NCBI GenBank assembly: GCA_024349245.1
Contig: JALDNG010000005.1
Coordinates: 20,960,501-21,024,500, forward strand
Reading direction: 5' to 3'
DNA from: Neodontobutis hainanensis
Taxonomy: Eukaryota; Chordata; Actinopteri; Gobiiformes; Odontobutidae
Length of the DNA stretch: 64,000 nt
Program-made: the position numbers and the translations under genes
Part shown: piece by piece, positions 48,380 to 60,530 of the stretch
How positions within the stretch are numbered: position 1 is the first letter of the stretch
Layout: each line of letters starts with the position of its first letter
Notes under the pieces: generated by a model
What the model was told of the DNA's origin: nothing
The model's input: only the letters and a program-made list of their open reading frames with translations
Databases searched by the model: none

Positions 48380-49807
48380 CAGTTATGCTCATAAGTTATA
48401 ACTTGGCAAAATTTGTAATTTTATTTTATTACACAAAAACTTTTTTTTCACTCGTAGTTAGTGGTTGGGTAAAGCCATTTATTGTCAGAAAACTCTGTTA
48501 ACTCTTTTTAAATCATAATGACAACAGAAACAACCCATATGACCGTAATAAGAAGTTTACATAGTCCAGTTCTTAATACTATGTATTGCCACATTTAAAA
48601 TTATTGACAGCCTGAAGTCTTTTGTGGTAGTTCTTTATTTTCTCAGAAGGTAAAGCTGCCCATTCTTTTTGGCAATAAGCCTCTAGTTCCTGTAAATTCT
48701 TGGGCTGTCTTGCATGAATTGCACGTTTGAGATCTCCCCAGAGTGGCTCAATGATATTGAGGTCAGGAGACTGAGGCCAGTCCAGAACCTTCACTTTATG
48801 CTGCTGTAGCCAATGACAGGTCGACTTGGCCTTATGCTTTGGATCGTTGTCATGTTGGAACATCCATGTACAGCCCATGCGCAGCTTCCGGGTTGATGAG
48901 TTTAAATTTTCCTCCAGTATTTTCTGATATTATGCTGCATTCATCTTTTCTTGTGCCTTTGTTAACCACACATCTCCAAAACATCAGCGATCCACCTCCA
49001 TGTTTCACAGTATGAATGATACCTTTCATTATAGGCTTTGTTGACTCCTCTCCGAATGTAACGTTTATGGTTGTATCCAAAAAGTAAAATTTTGGTCTTA
49101 TCACGCCAAATGACTTTGTTCCAGAAGTTTTGAGGCTTGTCTCTGTGCTGTAGGTGTATTGTAAGTGGAATGCTTTGTTGTATTTGTGTAGTAATGGCTT
49201 TTTCCACCAATCAGCCCATTTTTCTTCAAGTGCCTCCTTATTGTACATCTTGAAACAGCCAGACCACTTTTTACAGAAAGTCCTATATTTTAGCTGAAGT
49301 TATTTTATTGGCAGTTCTGGCTAAACGTTTTGTTGGTCTACCTGATCTTGGTTTGGTTTCAACAGAATCCCTCATTTTGAACACTGAACTATTCCTTGGA
49401 TATCTTTTTATATCCCGTTCCTATTTTACACAGTTCAAATACCTTTTCCCACAGATCCTTTGACAATTCCTTTGCTTTTCCAACAACTGTCAGGAGCCCA
49501 GAAACTCACTGACGTTTTATTCACACACACTGATTACAAGCAAACAGATCACAGTGAGGACGGTTACCTTTAGTAGTCATTCAAATGTGTTTGTGTCAAC
49601 TTGTGTGCATGTTATCAGGCCTAAATCACCATATGTAAACTTTTGATCAGAGTCATTTCGGTAGTTTCTGTTGTCATTATTATTTAAAAAGAGTAAACAC
49701 AGTTGTTTGACAATAAATGGCTTCACTCAACCACTAACTATGATTGAAAGAAAAGTTTTTGTGTTATCATTTATAGGCTATTCTGTGAAAACTGGCAACA
49801 CTATCTG
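48380..49807 (-). mobile_element. Tc1/mariner-type transposon, copy 2
   Basis: The left end at 48,380 follows TA: CAGTTATGCTCATAAGTTAT, a typical vertebrate Tc1 terminus ('CAGTTGTGCTCATAAGTTTA'). Subterminal sequence GTTAGTGGTTGGGTAAAGCC is repeated inverted near 49,735. The right outer end is partly deleted and probably stops near CTGTA at 49,807. Inside, the minus strand encodes a Tc1 transposase in several frames: GKAKELSKDLWEKVFEL near 49,480, VSRCTIRRHLKKNG, and FQHDNDPKHKAKST with SPDLNIIEPLWGDL (48,860-48,720), which carry two acidic residues of the DDE/D triad. Stops and frameshifts, and a lost ATG, mean it is inactive. Confidence 0.88.
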
Positions 49808-49884
49808 TAAGTCTGTGTAATATATGCCACAGTGAAGTAATAAAATTATTGTTATTACTGTACAAATGACACCAGTGCTTATTC

Positions 49885-49886
<2 letters not shown>

Positions 49887-49955
<69 letters not shown>
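49887..49955. repeat. (CT)n microsatellite
   Basis: About 70 bp of CT with one TTT interruption near 49,945. It produces Arg-Glu repeat frames on the minus strand that are artefacts. Confidence 0.97.
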
Positions 49956-50109
49956 AGGACATGACTCGGCCTTATAGACCAACAGCAGAAAGAAAAAGAG
50001 TCTCTGTTTTTTTTCTTTACTATAAATATGTGCAGGAAATAATCTATAATTATATATCTGTATAAAATGTGCAATAAAAAAACGTGGTGGATTGAGACAC
50101 CCTGTTGGC

Positions 50110-50755
50110 AGCATTTGTTTTCTAGATCTGCTGTCATGACTCTGCTTTCTAGGGCTGGTCCTGGACTCCACACAAACCTGGCAGATAAGTTACAACCATC
50201 TGGAGAACTTCATCATCCATCCTCCTTAGGTTACACTGGCTCCCGGTTGAAAGTTCAAAGCTATGTTCTTGGCCTACAAGACCACCACTGGCTCCGCCCC
50301 CTCATATCTTCACTCACTGATACAGACCTATGTTCTACCAGATCCCTGCGATCTGCAAATGAACAATGTCTGGTGGTACCATCCCAAAAAGGAAAAAAAT
50401 CACTCTCACGCACTTTCTCTAGATCTGTTCCACATTGGTGGAATGGTCTACCTGCTGCTACAAGATCAGCTGATTCTGTAGTCATCTTTAAAAAAACGCT
50501 TGAGAACACATCTTTTCCGTCAACACCTGACTGACAAACACTGAATTCTACTGCCTTTCTATCGATTCCTTTTCTTAAAAAAAATAAATAAATTCTTATC
50601 CTTAGCTTTGATTACTGTGCTAGGTATTAACTGACTATTTTTTTGTGCACTTATGCTTTTTGTTACCTTGTGTTGTTGAAATTGCATCTATTGTTTTACT
50701 CACTTGTAAGTCGCTTTGGATAAAAGCGTCTGCTAAATGACTAAATGTAAATGTT
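50110..50755 (+). mobile_element. LINE 3' end, second family (L2/CR1 group)
   Basis: Broken frames encode an RT C-terminal region: SLRSANEQCLVVPS, SLSRTFSRSVPHWWNGLP and SADSVVIFKKTLE. The 3' end GTAAGTCGCTTTGGATAAAA, GCGTCTGCTAAATGACTAAA is the widespread teleost LINE/SINE terminus. Its wording differs from the TGATTGATTGA-tailed family, so it is a distinct lineage. The 5' end is truncated. Confidence 0.75.
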
Positions 50756-51664
50756 GAAGTCCTGTAAACAGCTGTCTGACACTTCGGTGACTCAGTTGGA
50801 CGCAAATGTTCTTATTGGGTGTTAAAAAAAAAAAAAAAAAGCACACGGCAGTTTACTGAAGTGCATGAATATATGATATTAGACCACACTGATTATTATG
50901 ACTATCTGAACATAAGCACAATAAAGGCACAGAATTTGTTTCAAACCAACTCTTGCAGCAATCCCTGTTACCTGTATACCTGTAATCTGTAATTGGACAG
51001 ATATTTTATTATTATGTAAACCTTTATAACCAATGACTTCCTTAGCCTTGGACTAAAGAGACAATGTTAAATGATCTGTTATACTGTAAATGCAGTACAG
51101 AAACACCTTTTACACCATTCAGAAAAAAACATGTAAAACCAGCTTTAGTTGAAAAAGTGAATGTGCGATTATGTATTCTCTAAATCAGTAAAGTCAACTG
51201 TAACAGTAGGAGACAGAGTTAGCTCCCAAACTTTATGTAAAATCTAATCCTTGAAAACAGTAACACCTCTCTTTTACAGCTTTAACTGTTGCTGTAGCTA
51301 ACTTACTGTTTACGAAGGTGGAGCCAGAAAACCTTTGACTGGAGGTAAATGTCCACTTGGCAGAAAGCTGGACGCAATGCAGACAAGAAAAACAGCTGAA
51401 ACCACACAAATCCAGTTTGAACACCGTGTTCACCGGGATGACAGAGATGTTAATGCATCTTGCTCTGTTAGACTCTCTCACAGAATTAAAGATGAAAGCT
51501 AATCTCTCAGAAGTCAGATGTTGGAAATTCAGCTGGGACCTGCTTCTAGATGTAGGTGGATAATGAACACAGAGTTTGGTAACTGTAATGGTCTTTGAGG
51601 GGGCTCTATGTGAAGTGGTGTGTTTGGAAACTACATTATGGTCTGTGCACTGCTGACTTTTTCA
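50756..51664. other. Unassigned DNA
   Basis: A poly-A run lies at 50,825-50,840. No exon is supported. Confidence 0.4.
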
Positions 51665-51720
51665 TGTACATTTACAACTGCTTATCCATTACAGGTCGCA
51701 GGGGCCTATTCCGACTGCTA
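51665..51720 (+). mobile_element. Short fragment of a dispersed teleost repeat
   Basis: ACATTTACAACTGCTTATCC and AGGTCGCAGGGGCCTATTCC resemble the 'ctgcttatccta...gggtcgcgggggtgctggagcctatcc' repeat common in fish. Confidence 0.35.
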
Positions 51721-52051
51721 GGGGCCTAAAGTAACAAACCCAACCACCACAATTTAAAACATACTACTAGGTGCAATTATATCCGAATAGTTACTGAATT
51801 CAAATTATCTTAAGTAGCATGCAGCCGTGTTTTTACCAGTCATCTAGTTGTGACATGGATTCACCACTGGGTCCTGGGAATGTCGTCCAGCGTAAAAGAT
51901 CAATGGTGTAAACAGACCCTAGTTTTCATTATACAATTAGCTTAACTGCTCCCTTCAGGTGATAATTAACTTCTAGAGTTAAAAATTTCAACACTGTTGT
52001 AAATAGCTGATAAGTGGTATCTGAGGCGTCCTCCTCTGTTAAGTGATGCAG

Positions 52052-52330
52052 GGCTCAAAATTGTGACCATTTTAGTCGCATATACGACCAAATTTCAGTC
52101 AGTGCAACCATAAAATATAAATGGTAGCACTTGTGCGAGTGCAAAAAGTTATCATGGTGCGACCGTTGATTCATTTGTTTCCCTTGAACAAAGAGTGTGA
52201 CTGTGAAGCGGTAGAGACATCTCCTCTGTGTGGCTGTAAAGCATGTGCCTCCTTTAAACAAAGCTTGCATCATTTTTTTCACCGGTGTCAATACACTAGA
52301 ATGTATTGCAATCCAGTAGGGATTGGGGGA
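52052..52330 (+). mobile_element. hAT-like element fragment
   Basis: GCAGGGCTCAAAATTGTGACC, TTTTAGTCGCATATACGACC and GCACTTGTGCGAGTGCAAAA match the fish hAT-type element family beginning 'CAGGGCTC..AATT' with subterminal 'GTCGCAC'. No opposite end is found. Confidence 0.45.
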
Positions 52331-52690
52331 GGGACCCACCGGGGGGCACTGGCACTCCTGTGAGTGGTCACTTAATCAGAAAGACCCGCCCCGTGACATC
52401 TTCACTCTCTTCAGGTTTGTGGTTACCACTCAAGCATATGTACATGCTCCTACATATATCCATAAAAGGTGACCAACTGTAGACTTATTAAGCAACAATT
52501 AGCTTTGCTAACGTATGAATGCCAACATCAGTAAACAAGTCCTTTTTGTCATTTTTAGACTGCTAGATTGTTAATTATCATTGAACATTACTTTACAAGT
52601 AAATGCACACTTCTCTGATTTTACTTTTTAAACATTGCCCTTCTGGAGAGATACAGGTGTTTAATTTAAATGTTTTGTCTCTCAGTTCAG

Positions 52691-52744
52691 TTACCATTGC
52701 TACTACCACCTCATCGACAATGGCCTCCACAGAACAACAACACA
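52691..52744 (+). CDS. Candidate small Ser/Thr-rich exon
   Basis: The acceptor GTCTCTCAGTTCAG precedes a 54-nt frame and the donor ACA|GTGAGT follows it. In phase 1 it continues the frame of 47,975-48,157 and encodes VTIATTTSSTMASTEQQH, a mucin-like linker. An alternative acceptor five bases upstream would put it in another frame. Very short exons are easily found by chance. Confidence 0.25.
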
Positions 52745-52829
52745 GTGAGTTATAGTACTGTACTGTTAAGTTGTAAAGGGCAGCAGAGGAGTGGTATTAC
52801 TGTTTTAGTAGAGTTTAGCATTTAATTGG

Positions 52830-53220
52830 TGGACCTATGGTCATGAGCTTTAGGTCAGGACTGAAAGAACAAGATCCCAGATACAGGCGGCCGAATTGAG
52901 CTTTCTCCGCAGGGGGGGCGGGGCGCTCCCTTAGAGATACGATTTGGAGCTTGGTCACTCGGGAGGAGCTCAAAGTAGAGCTGCTGCTCCTCCACATCAA
53001 AAAGCGGCCAGCTCAGGTGGCTTGGGCATCTGTTTTGGATCCCTCTTGGACGCCTCCATGGGGATGTGTTCTGGGCATGTCCCACCGGGAGGAGACCTCG
53101 GGGAAGACCTAGGACACGCTGGAGGAACTATGTCTCTCGGCTGGCCCCCCCCCGAAGAGCTGGAGGAAGTGTCTGGGGAGTCTCTGCTAAGACTGCTGCC
53201 CCTAAGTAAACTATAGTAAA
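52830..53220 (+). mobile_element. Rex3 (RTE-clade LINE) 3' end
   Basis: The text from GGAGCTTGGTCACTCGGGAG, GCTCAGGTGGCTTGGGCATC, GGATCCCTCTTGGACGCCTC, CATGTCCCACCGGGAGGAGA and ACTATGTCTCTCGGCTGGCC to AGTCTCTGCTAAGACTGCTG is the conserved C-terminal and 3' end of Rex3. The usual terminal GATG repeats are lost. Frames are broken. Confidence 0.85.
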
Positions 53221-53793
53221 CTACTGAGTAAACTTTGGGATAATCAAGAACTCATTTTCCACCTGCTGCGTCTGTCCTGAAGAGAGTGAAGATGTCACAG
53301 TGGAAGTCTTTCTGGAAAGTGATCAATCACAGGAGGGCCAGTGCCTTCAGTGGGTCCCACCCCTAATCTGCGAAAAGTTCCTCCACGAGCAAGCAGGTCA
53401 GTCATTACGCATGAGCAAACTCATGAGCGAGCAGAGGTTTCGCGCATGTGATATTTTCTTGTGCGTAGCTTTCAAAGTGAGTTCATATTTGCATATAAAC
53501 TGCTCGTTGTCATATTTATTGCGCTTCTCAACTTTTGTTGTTATTTTGACGCCATAAGCGGGCTATACACTTTTTCTTAAAAGATGGGGATGGGGAATAA
53601 TTTAATATGAACTGCCAGACATGTTTTCACAATGAGTGTTGTTAATTTGTTTTACTATCTTTGGTATTTATTGAAAACAAAGCATCACATGTCGAGCTAT
53701 ACACAGACAAACAGTGCAAACCCTGTCGCGCCCCTGGCTGTGACACTAGTTTCCCTGCCTTCTTGTTTCCCATCCCCTGTATGTCTTGTGTGA

Positions 53794-53894
<101 letters not shown>

Positions 53895-54541
53895 GGCGGT
53901 GCTACACAAAGACAACTAACTAGACTCACCTGAACTCAATCTACAATCAAGCAGCAGACTACAAAGACACAATTAACCAGGCATTGATTTATCTTAGATT
54001 GTTATTTTATTATTTTAGATTGTTCAGTTAGATGGTAAGGTTCAGTCGGCTGCACTGTAGTAAGTGTTGTATCTTTTTGACCCTGTTCAAACGTACCCTC
54101 GTCTCCTGTGTTCCCAGCTCTAGCCATTCCCCACTCTAGCTCTCACTGCCGGACCAGCTGCACGCACACGCATGAGCAGTCTGCCACAGAGCAGAGTTTG
54201 TTGAAATGAAGGTAGAGTGCAATATATTCAGCTGTTTGGTGCATTTCTAAAAGATGTTTAGAAAGTAGTCTGTTGTAGCAGCAAGCTAAAGAAAAAGCTA
54301 ACTTCATGTAGTGACATTTTATCAGAGTTTCACAAACTCCCTCTGAGCGTTACCATGGAGACCCAGACAAGTCTTTTACTCACCAATAAGATCTATGTTA
54401 GGTGAACTTTGATAATGAGCTGTTGTATTAATAGTGTAGAATTTATTAATTCTGAGAGAGAGAGCTGAGAAGGTGTAATTACAAACCATGATATAATTAC
54501 AGAATATAAAATTATCCCTCATTCTTCTGTTTATATTATAG

Positions 54542-54592
54542 GTCCTCATTTCCTCTTTATAAGCATGGCACTGAAGAATATGAGTGGCTCAG
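54542..54592 (+). CDS. Candidate small exon
   Basis: The pyrimidine-rich acceptor CTTCTGTTTATATTATAG and the donor CAG|GTATGA bound 51 nt. In phase 1, continuing from 52,691-52,744, it reads S-PHFLFISMALKNMSGS with no stop and ends in phase 1. It holds one potential N-glycosylation site (NMS). Support comes only from splice sites and phase agreement. Confidence 0.25.
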
Positions 54593-54924
54593 GTATGAAT
54601 GTAAATTTTTAATCCAAGATGGTCCTTCTTTTCAAGATTAAGAGCAGGAGAGTTCAAGAAGAGTTCAAGGAGAGTTTAGTAGAAGTTTAGTCAAATAAAT
54701 GTTATTTATTTTGTTTTTCTTACATTTTGTTTTGTGCTCCCAAATTTTTGATGGGGCTCCTAACTTTGAAAAGTTTGGATCACCAGTGATACAATGCAAA
54801 AACGTTCATGCCTAGCCCTGTAAGGGCTTTTTATTTTTTGACCAGATTCAGCTCCACCAGGATTGGTCCTTCTACATGTGGTATATGCTGTTCAGTGTTC
54901 ATCTCCACCCCCTAGTTTCAGATT

Positions 54925-55085
54925 TAACCCCTCCCTCTGACAGATATGATTTAGCGCTCTTACCAGTTTAACTCAGAATTTGAAATGTTTCACGAATCAG
55001 GAATGAAATGTCCAGATGCCTTTGTTTTAACCTTTTTTTCGTGTCCTGGATGACTGAGAACCTCCAAAGACATCATGTCTTTATG
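54925..55085 (+). mobile_element. Penelope-like terminal segment, diverged
   Basis: TACCAGTTTAACTCAGAATT, then TCCAGATGCCTTTGTTTTAA, then CCTGGATGACTGAGAACCTC match the tail of the element at 41,150-41,285. It lies in the putative intron before the terminal candidate exon. Confidence 0.55.
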
Positions 55086-55184
55086 TAAACCAATCACATC
55101 CCAAACATGTTTTCCTCTCACTGTCACAAAGTCTGTTGTGAAAAGATAAAGTCTGCCATTGTAAGTGATTCACTTTGTTTTCAG

Positions 55185-55240
55185 AGCAGCATTGGGGCAT
55201 CCTGTCTCTTTTCTGTCTGTTGCCTTCTCTGTCCTGCTGA
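55185..55240 (+). CDS. Candidate terminal coding exon with hydrophobic tail
   Basis: The acceptor CACTTTGTTTTCAG precedes a short frame which, in phase 1, encodes EQHWGILSLFCLLPSLSC and then TGA (55,238-55,240). A short hydrophobic C-terminus after the small residues of the preceding exon (NMSGS) resembles a GPI-anchor addition signal. That would fit an extracellular protein with the TSP1-like exon upstream. AATAAA lies at 55,415-55,420. Another frame through the same DNA stays open to 55,353, so the frame choice rests on phase alone. Confidence 0.28.
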
Positions 55241-55414
55241 TATCTGACAGGACGTTTCCTCTACGTCATTTGTTCCATGAGCACACCACCTTTTTTGAGG
55301 AGAATACTGCAGACTCCAGAGTGCAGCCTCTGAAGCAACACCAAAGACATTAGAGTCAACAGATTGTTCTAAAACAAAACAAAGACTAAAACAATGACAA
55401 CACATTTAGTCAAC

Positions 55415-55420
55415 AATAAA
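55415..55420 (+). promoter_or_regulatory. Candidate poly(A) signal AATAAA
   Basis: Lies 175 nt after the stop of the candidate terminal exon, giving a short 3' untranslated region. The hexamer is frequent in this DNA. Confidence 0.3.
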
Positions 55421-57440
55421 GATGTGTGAAAAGTTGCAACTGTTATGGTGCTTGAGATGCTGAGATGGTAAAAGTTCTCAAGTGCTTGTGTAAACATATT
55501 TCAGAGCTGTACAAGATTATGGGGCTGAGACAAAAGCTTGAATAAGATTTACAGTTATGTAAAGATGTATTTTGACAAAAGTGGATGCCAATGCCAGTTT
55601 GTTCCTCAGGTGGCCATCCAAATAATAAATTCCAAAAGAAATGATGCTTTTCAGAGTGGAGTCATTAAACATCAGCATAATCAGTCTGCCAACTTTCAAC
55701 TTCAGTCGCCATAAAGGAGACATAAAGTACTGTACCTCTTTTTCAATCAATAACCTCGTTCCTTGTGCTCCCAGTGAAGTGTAAGTTACATGTATTAATC
55801 AAAATGTGTCAAGGTTGAGGTTATTACAGGACCCTGGGAAACCCTCTCTGAAGTGCTGGCTATTTAACTGAACAGGGCACTTCATGTTCCGCCCCCATTT
55901 CCGCTCTTGGTCATCACTTGGGTGTAGTCTTTACCGGGTTGCGCTTGTATAAAACTCTCCCTGGGTGTGTCTGTGCAGAGAACAGCCAATAGTATTCAAC
56001 CTGGAATGGAAATGGGGCGGGGCTATTTCTGCTGGGAAACAGGAAGCAACATGGCTTCAACATACTATATGTTTAACACTAAATGTAAATTGTTTTAACA
56101 TTAAAACATGTAAAAAACGTAAAAGAATTTACTCAAAAATATGAAAATGATGAATCATAAACAATTTACACATTTTGTAATAAAAACCCAAATTTAAATA
56201 CAGAAAAACCTTTCAAAGTGTAATTGAACATTGTTTTGTGCAGAGTTTAATAATAAAGTAACCTATATTCTCTGGAACAGATAAAAAAAGCCAAGAACAA
56301 AAGGTTTAAAGTTTATGCAGCGTCAGATCCATGTTACTTTGCTCACATCTGATTTTTCCATTAAACCTGCTCCAGAGTATCAAGTAGCCATGTGGTATAA
56401 GTTACCATGGCGGTAAAACCAGCCCAAACTAAGATGGATAACTCAGAGTTTGCTCAAACTAAACCTGAACTTACCTGCCACTAAACCTAAATCGGCTTCT
56501 AGCAACAGGCCTCAGGAATAATAATGTTTCATCATATTTTAACCTAACTGAAAACACCTAACCTTAACCCTGTGCATGTACTAATACAAGAGTCATGCAT
56601 AAAATGTGCCCCCTACTTTAAAGTGTTACCGCTACGGTTTGTTGTTTCAGAATTTTAAACATTCTTGTTGAAATGGAAAGCGCCTCATCGATTCAGCTGT
56701 GAATTATACGTTTGAGCCAGACTCTTAATGCATTTAAACAAGTATTCAACAGACACAGTTTACTCCCACAGACCGGGAGTAAACTGACACAGTTACATAC
56801 AAGTATAATTGCTAAAGGATGTGAAAGTGATTTTGCATTGAATGTCCCCAAGCACTCGCAGATATTTATAAGTCAGAAACTTGGCTCTTAATAATGAATG
56901 AAAAATGTTTCCTCACCTGCCCTGCAACAATGACTTGTTCAAATCCTTGCAATATAATAAAACAATTATTAACGTACAAATACATTATACTACTCATATG
57001 GTTATAAAATAATTGCACACTCATATAATAAAAAAATAAGTGTTGTCTAAATCTAACAATTACAACAAATAAAATAAGAAGACTTCTTTCCATGAGGACT
57101 ATTTCAAAAAGGGGCGAGAGAATGGAACTACTTGAGTTACTGTCTATATACTGACACTGAAGAAGGAATTTGACACCAGGTAAGAACATACACTCAATAT
57201 TTTACCCATTGTATGTAATTGTATTAAACATTATCACATTGTTATTATTAAAATGTGTTCCAGGGGCTTCCTGAACCCAGTCATACTTAGGCAAAGCATG
57301 CTTCTTGGGGTTTGGTTCGACTGAAAAAAGTAGGTCCTGGCACAGCACAAACACAAGCACTTGTGTGTGGTATTCACACACACATACACAGTATATATAA
57401 GCTAACCGCTAGTTTGTCTAGTCTTAAGGAGCGGCACAAT
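55421..57440. other. Unassigned DNA
   Basis: GC-box-like sequences flank 55,890-56,025 (see findings). No exon is supported. Confidence 0.4.
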
Positions 57441-57482
57441 GTAAGCCGCTTTGGATAAAAGCGTCAGCTAAATGAATAAATG
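57441..57482 (+). mobile_element. LINE/SINE 3' tail
   Basis: GTAAGCCGCTTTGGATAAAA, then GCGTCAGCTAAATGAATAAA, is the same terminus as that of the element at 50,110-50,755. Confidence 0.65.
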
Positions 57483-58869
57483 TTAAGGCTTGTTTTCTCA
57501 ACACAAGCCGCAGTTGTAAGTTTATATATTCAAAAAAGCATAGACAGCAGAGAATTGTACTGCAATTTTTCATACAGATACACACCATGCTAATAATAAA
57601 TAAAAAAGCATTTTACAAGGACTCTGGCCCTAGTCGGCTTTTAGCAATGTGAGTGCGGGCCAACACAGATCAACTGTCCTATTAAGTGGTCTTCCATTCT
57701 GAGTAGGATTACTATGCTATTACTGCTGAAAAAAATCAACTTGTTTTGACTTCTTAATAGGTGACAAACTGTGCATTAGTATTTCCCAAACCTGTCAGCG
57801 TTGGGTCAGAGGTCACAAAATAACAGGCCAGTCATGCTTCACCTTGTGCGTGTATCTGGACATTTTCTCTAATGGCAGGCAGCGGTGCAGCTTGCTCCAG
57901 CTGCACAGGAAACGGTCGTGGCACCTCACATCTGCTCATCAGCACAACAACAAAGGCCTCATGCCGCTACATCTGTCATTTCTGGGACAGTCACAAAACT
58001 ATGAAATTTACAGTATCTAATTCTTTCAAAGGTCTACTACTGAACCTACCCTCTGTCTATGTGTGTGTTTCCTGTTTCTTTACTCTGAATACATACATTT
58101 ATTTGACTCTGTATTGGAGTCTGAGTCCATACACTGAATAGAAATGGGATAATTACTCTCAGACCAGACCAGTTTATTCATAGCCTTTGAATCACAGTCA
58201 GACCCAGACTTGTTGAATAGAGGCAGAGGAGTGGAGAGATGTGAGAGGAGATAGTAAAGCAGGTTGTTTTGCCTCCATTTACTGCGTCTCATTTGTTGAG
58301 AACATTATGCTGACAGCTTGAGCATGTTGGGGAAATGGTGTTCCGTTTTGTATCCTGACTGTTTTATTTTTGTCTACCTAAAACACATTGTTTTGCCCTC
58401 ATGCTTTACCACTGCAGATATACAGACTAACAATGGGAGAATATCTGAAAGTGCATGTTTCAGTGAAAGAAAATACACCAACTGAACATAAAAACATACA
58501 CTCACAGGGAACACTCTGCTCTGTCTGAACTGACACAAAGTAGGCCACACAAGGTTTTTTTTTTATCTTTGCTTAACACATAATTTATTGATTTTTGATT
58601 AAAAGGTAATCTCAGAGGCACAACTAGACACATTGTCAGTGTAGCAACCTCCAAACAAAAACTGACCTTAAGTTGATGAGAGGTTGAGAATGGGCCGTAG
58701 AATGGGTTTGTAGATCTGTCTATAAATACACTGGGATACAGATGCGTTTTGGTGATTAAATTCAAGACAAACACATAGCTATCACAGTGAGCACTGGCAG
58801 AAGGGCACATACATGGTACAAACTGAATACTGTACAACATAGCAATCAAGCATGTGGTCAACAAAAATT
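57483..58869. other. Unassigned DNA
   Basis: The minus-strand frame at 58,502-58,945 is L2-derived only in its first part (above 58,870). The remainder has no match. Confidence 0.4.
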
Positions 58870-60470
58870 GCAGTCCCTGAAGCCCAAGACGTGTCAGGAG
58901 GACTGAGTGGTCCATGGTGTCAAACGCTGCAGTAAGATCCAACATTACTAGGTTTTTACAACAAGGGACAAGAAAATGTCGTTCTGTACTTTCGGGAAAG
59001 AAGACTTAGTGCTGTGTCGTGTCCTGAAGCCAGGCTTCTTCAAAGATCTGATTGTTCTCCAGAAAAGAATGTAACTGAGAGAAAACTGGATAAGAAAGAT
59101 AACACCAAGTTGGTTGTTTTTTTTTTAGAAGAGACCTGACCACAGCATGCTTGAATACCGTTGTTACAGAACCTAAACTGAGGCAGGTTTATGAATGAGA
59201 AGAGGCATGGGCCCACTGTGTTAAATACCTGTTTAAGCACTTTAGATGAGATAATATGCAGAGAACAGTTGGTCAGTCTCAGCCCCTGGACCACCTCAGA
59301 GAAAATAAAGAGTGACATTGGCACAAACACATTAAACACAGAGAGTACAAGAGAAGAGCACAAGTCAAAGCTGTTAGACGTGTCCTTAATTCTTTGATTA
59401 ACAGAGGCTACCTTATCAACAAAATAACGGAGGAAATTATCACAGGTTTGACGCCTGCTGTAGAGCAGTACTAGATGGATTTATAACACGACTGAATTGT
59501 ACTGAATAATGCTCTAGGACAATTAGCTGGTGGAAATAACATTAGACAGATAGCTCCTATAGTTAGCTGCTTTGACAGGATTTACATGTATCCTTCTTCC
59601 ACTTGCACTCGGCCTGCCTGCACCTCTGCCTAAGGGCACAGGTGGTGTCATTAAGCCAAGGATCTAGTTTGGTCCTGACAGACCCGTCTCTGAAAGGTGC
59701 AATGATGTTAAAAATCTCTGAGCGTGTGAAATTAAAGGAGGAGAGGGAGACCTCTGTGCACAACAGAGAGGTCACTATGTCCTGAGAGAAAAGAGCAGTG
59801 TTAATAAAGGCAGCAGCAAATCCTCCAGCTGTGGTGGAAGTGATGATGTGGTGGCGAACAGCCGGAGTAAAGGATTTGGCTGCATGGACAGGGCCTTTGA
59901 AGTCAAAGGAAGGATTTAAGGAAGGTGGTCAGAAATGCAAATGTCACTTATTTCTGAGACGAAAACAGTAAGTCTATAAGAAGTAATCAGGTCCAATGTG
60001 TGACAGTGCTGATGTGTGGAAGCGTTCACTGATTGTGTCAGATCCAAAGAGATTATTAGACTCTGAAAGATTTTTTCCAGCTAAATTGATGGGCAGCAAA
60101 TGTGAATATTAAAATCACCACAAATTAGTAATCTGTCATAATTTGTCTGTAATTCCACAAGTAACTCCGGATTGAAATCTTTATTATATTTTGGAGGGGA
60201 ATGGACAACAGCACACAGTAGAGGACATGCAAATTGAGCTAAGAATAGCTGAAGCTCAGGGCTCCTATGGAAGCAGACGACAGTTCAAGTGTTGTTTGAA
60301 AACAGAAGCCAGACCACTACCACGACTGGACCCTCGGGGCTTCTCAGGAAAGAATAGCCGGGAGCGAGGAGCTCTGAGAAAGCGCTGTATTCACTGGTTT
60401 TAGCCAGTTCTCCGTGAGCATGAGAAAATCCAGGTTGTGAGTGGAAATCAAGCATTATGTAAATTATGTG
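58870..60470 (-). mobile_element. L2-type LINE, decayed endonuclease and RT region
   Basis: Reading leftward on minus: an endonuclease part with LAPGYSFLRSP near 60,390, DRLLICGDFNIHI (the GDFN motif) near 60,130 and HTLDLI near 60,000; a linker with DPWLNDTTCALRQRCRQAE near 59,640; an RT N-terminal part (SEVVQGLRLTNCSLHIISSK, FNTVGPCLFSFINL) at 59,305-59,180; and the RT core motif LDLTAAFDTMDHSVLLTRLG near 58,940-58,885. The part between the RT blocks is shortened and the YxDD and C-terminal regions are missing. Multiple frameshifts make it inactive. Confidence 0.82.
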
Positions 60471-60489
60471 TAAATTATGTGCCCGAGAA

Positions 60490-60530
60490 GGGAACAGAAA
60501 AGCGCTATATAAATGCACACAATTTACCTT
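60490..60530 (+). mobile_element. Retroposon 3' tail fragment
   Basis: GAAAAGCGCTATATAAATGC is the typical LINE/SINE tail. It sits between the L2 and the BEL/Pao remnant. Confidence 0.5.

Noticed and set aside
49767..50173. 134- and 131-codon Arg-Glu-rich frames
   Set aside because: Created by the (CT)n tract. They cross into LINE sequence antisense.
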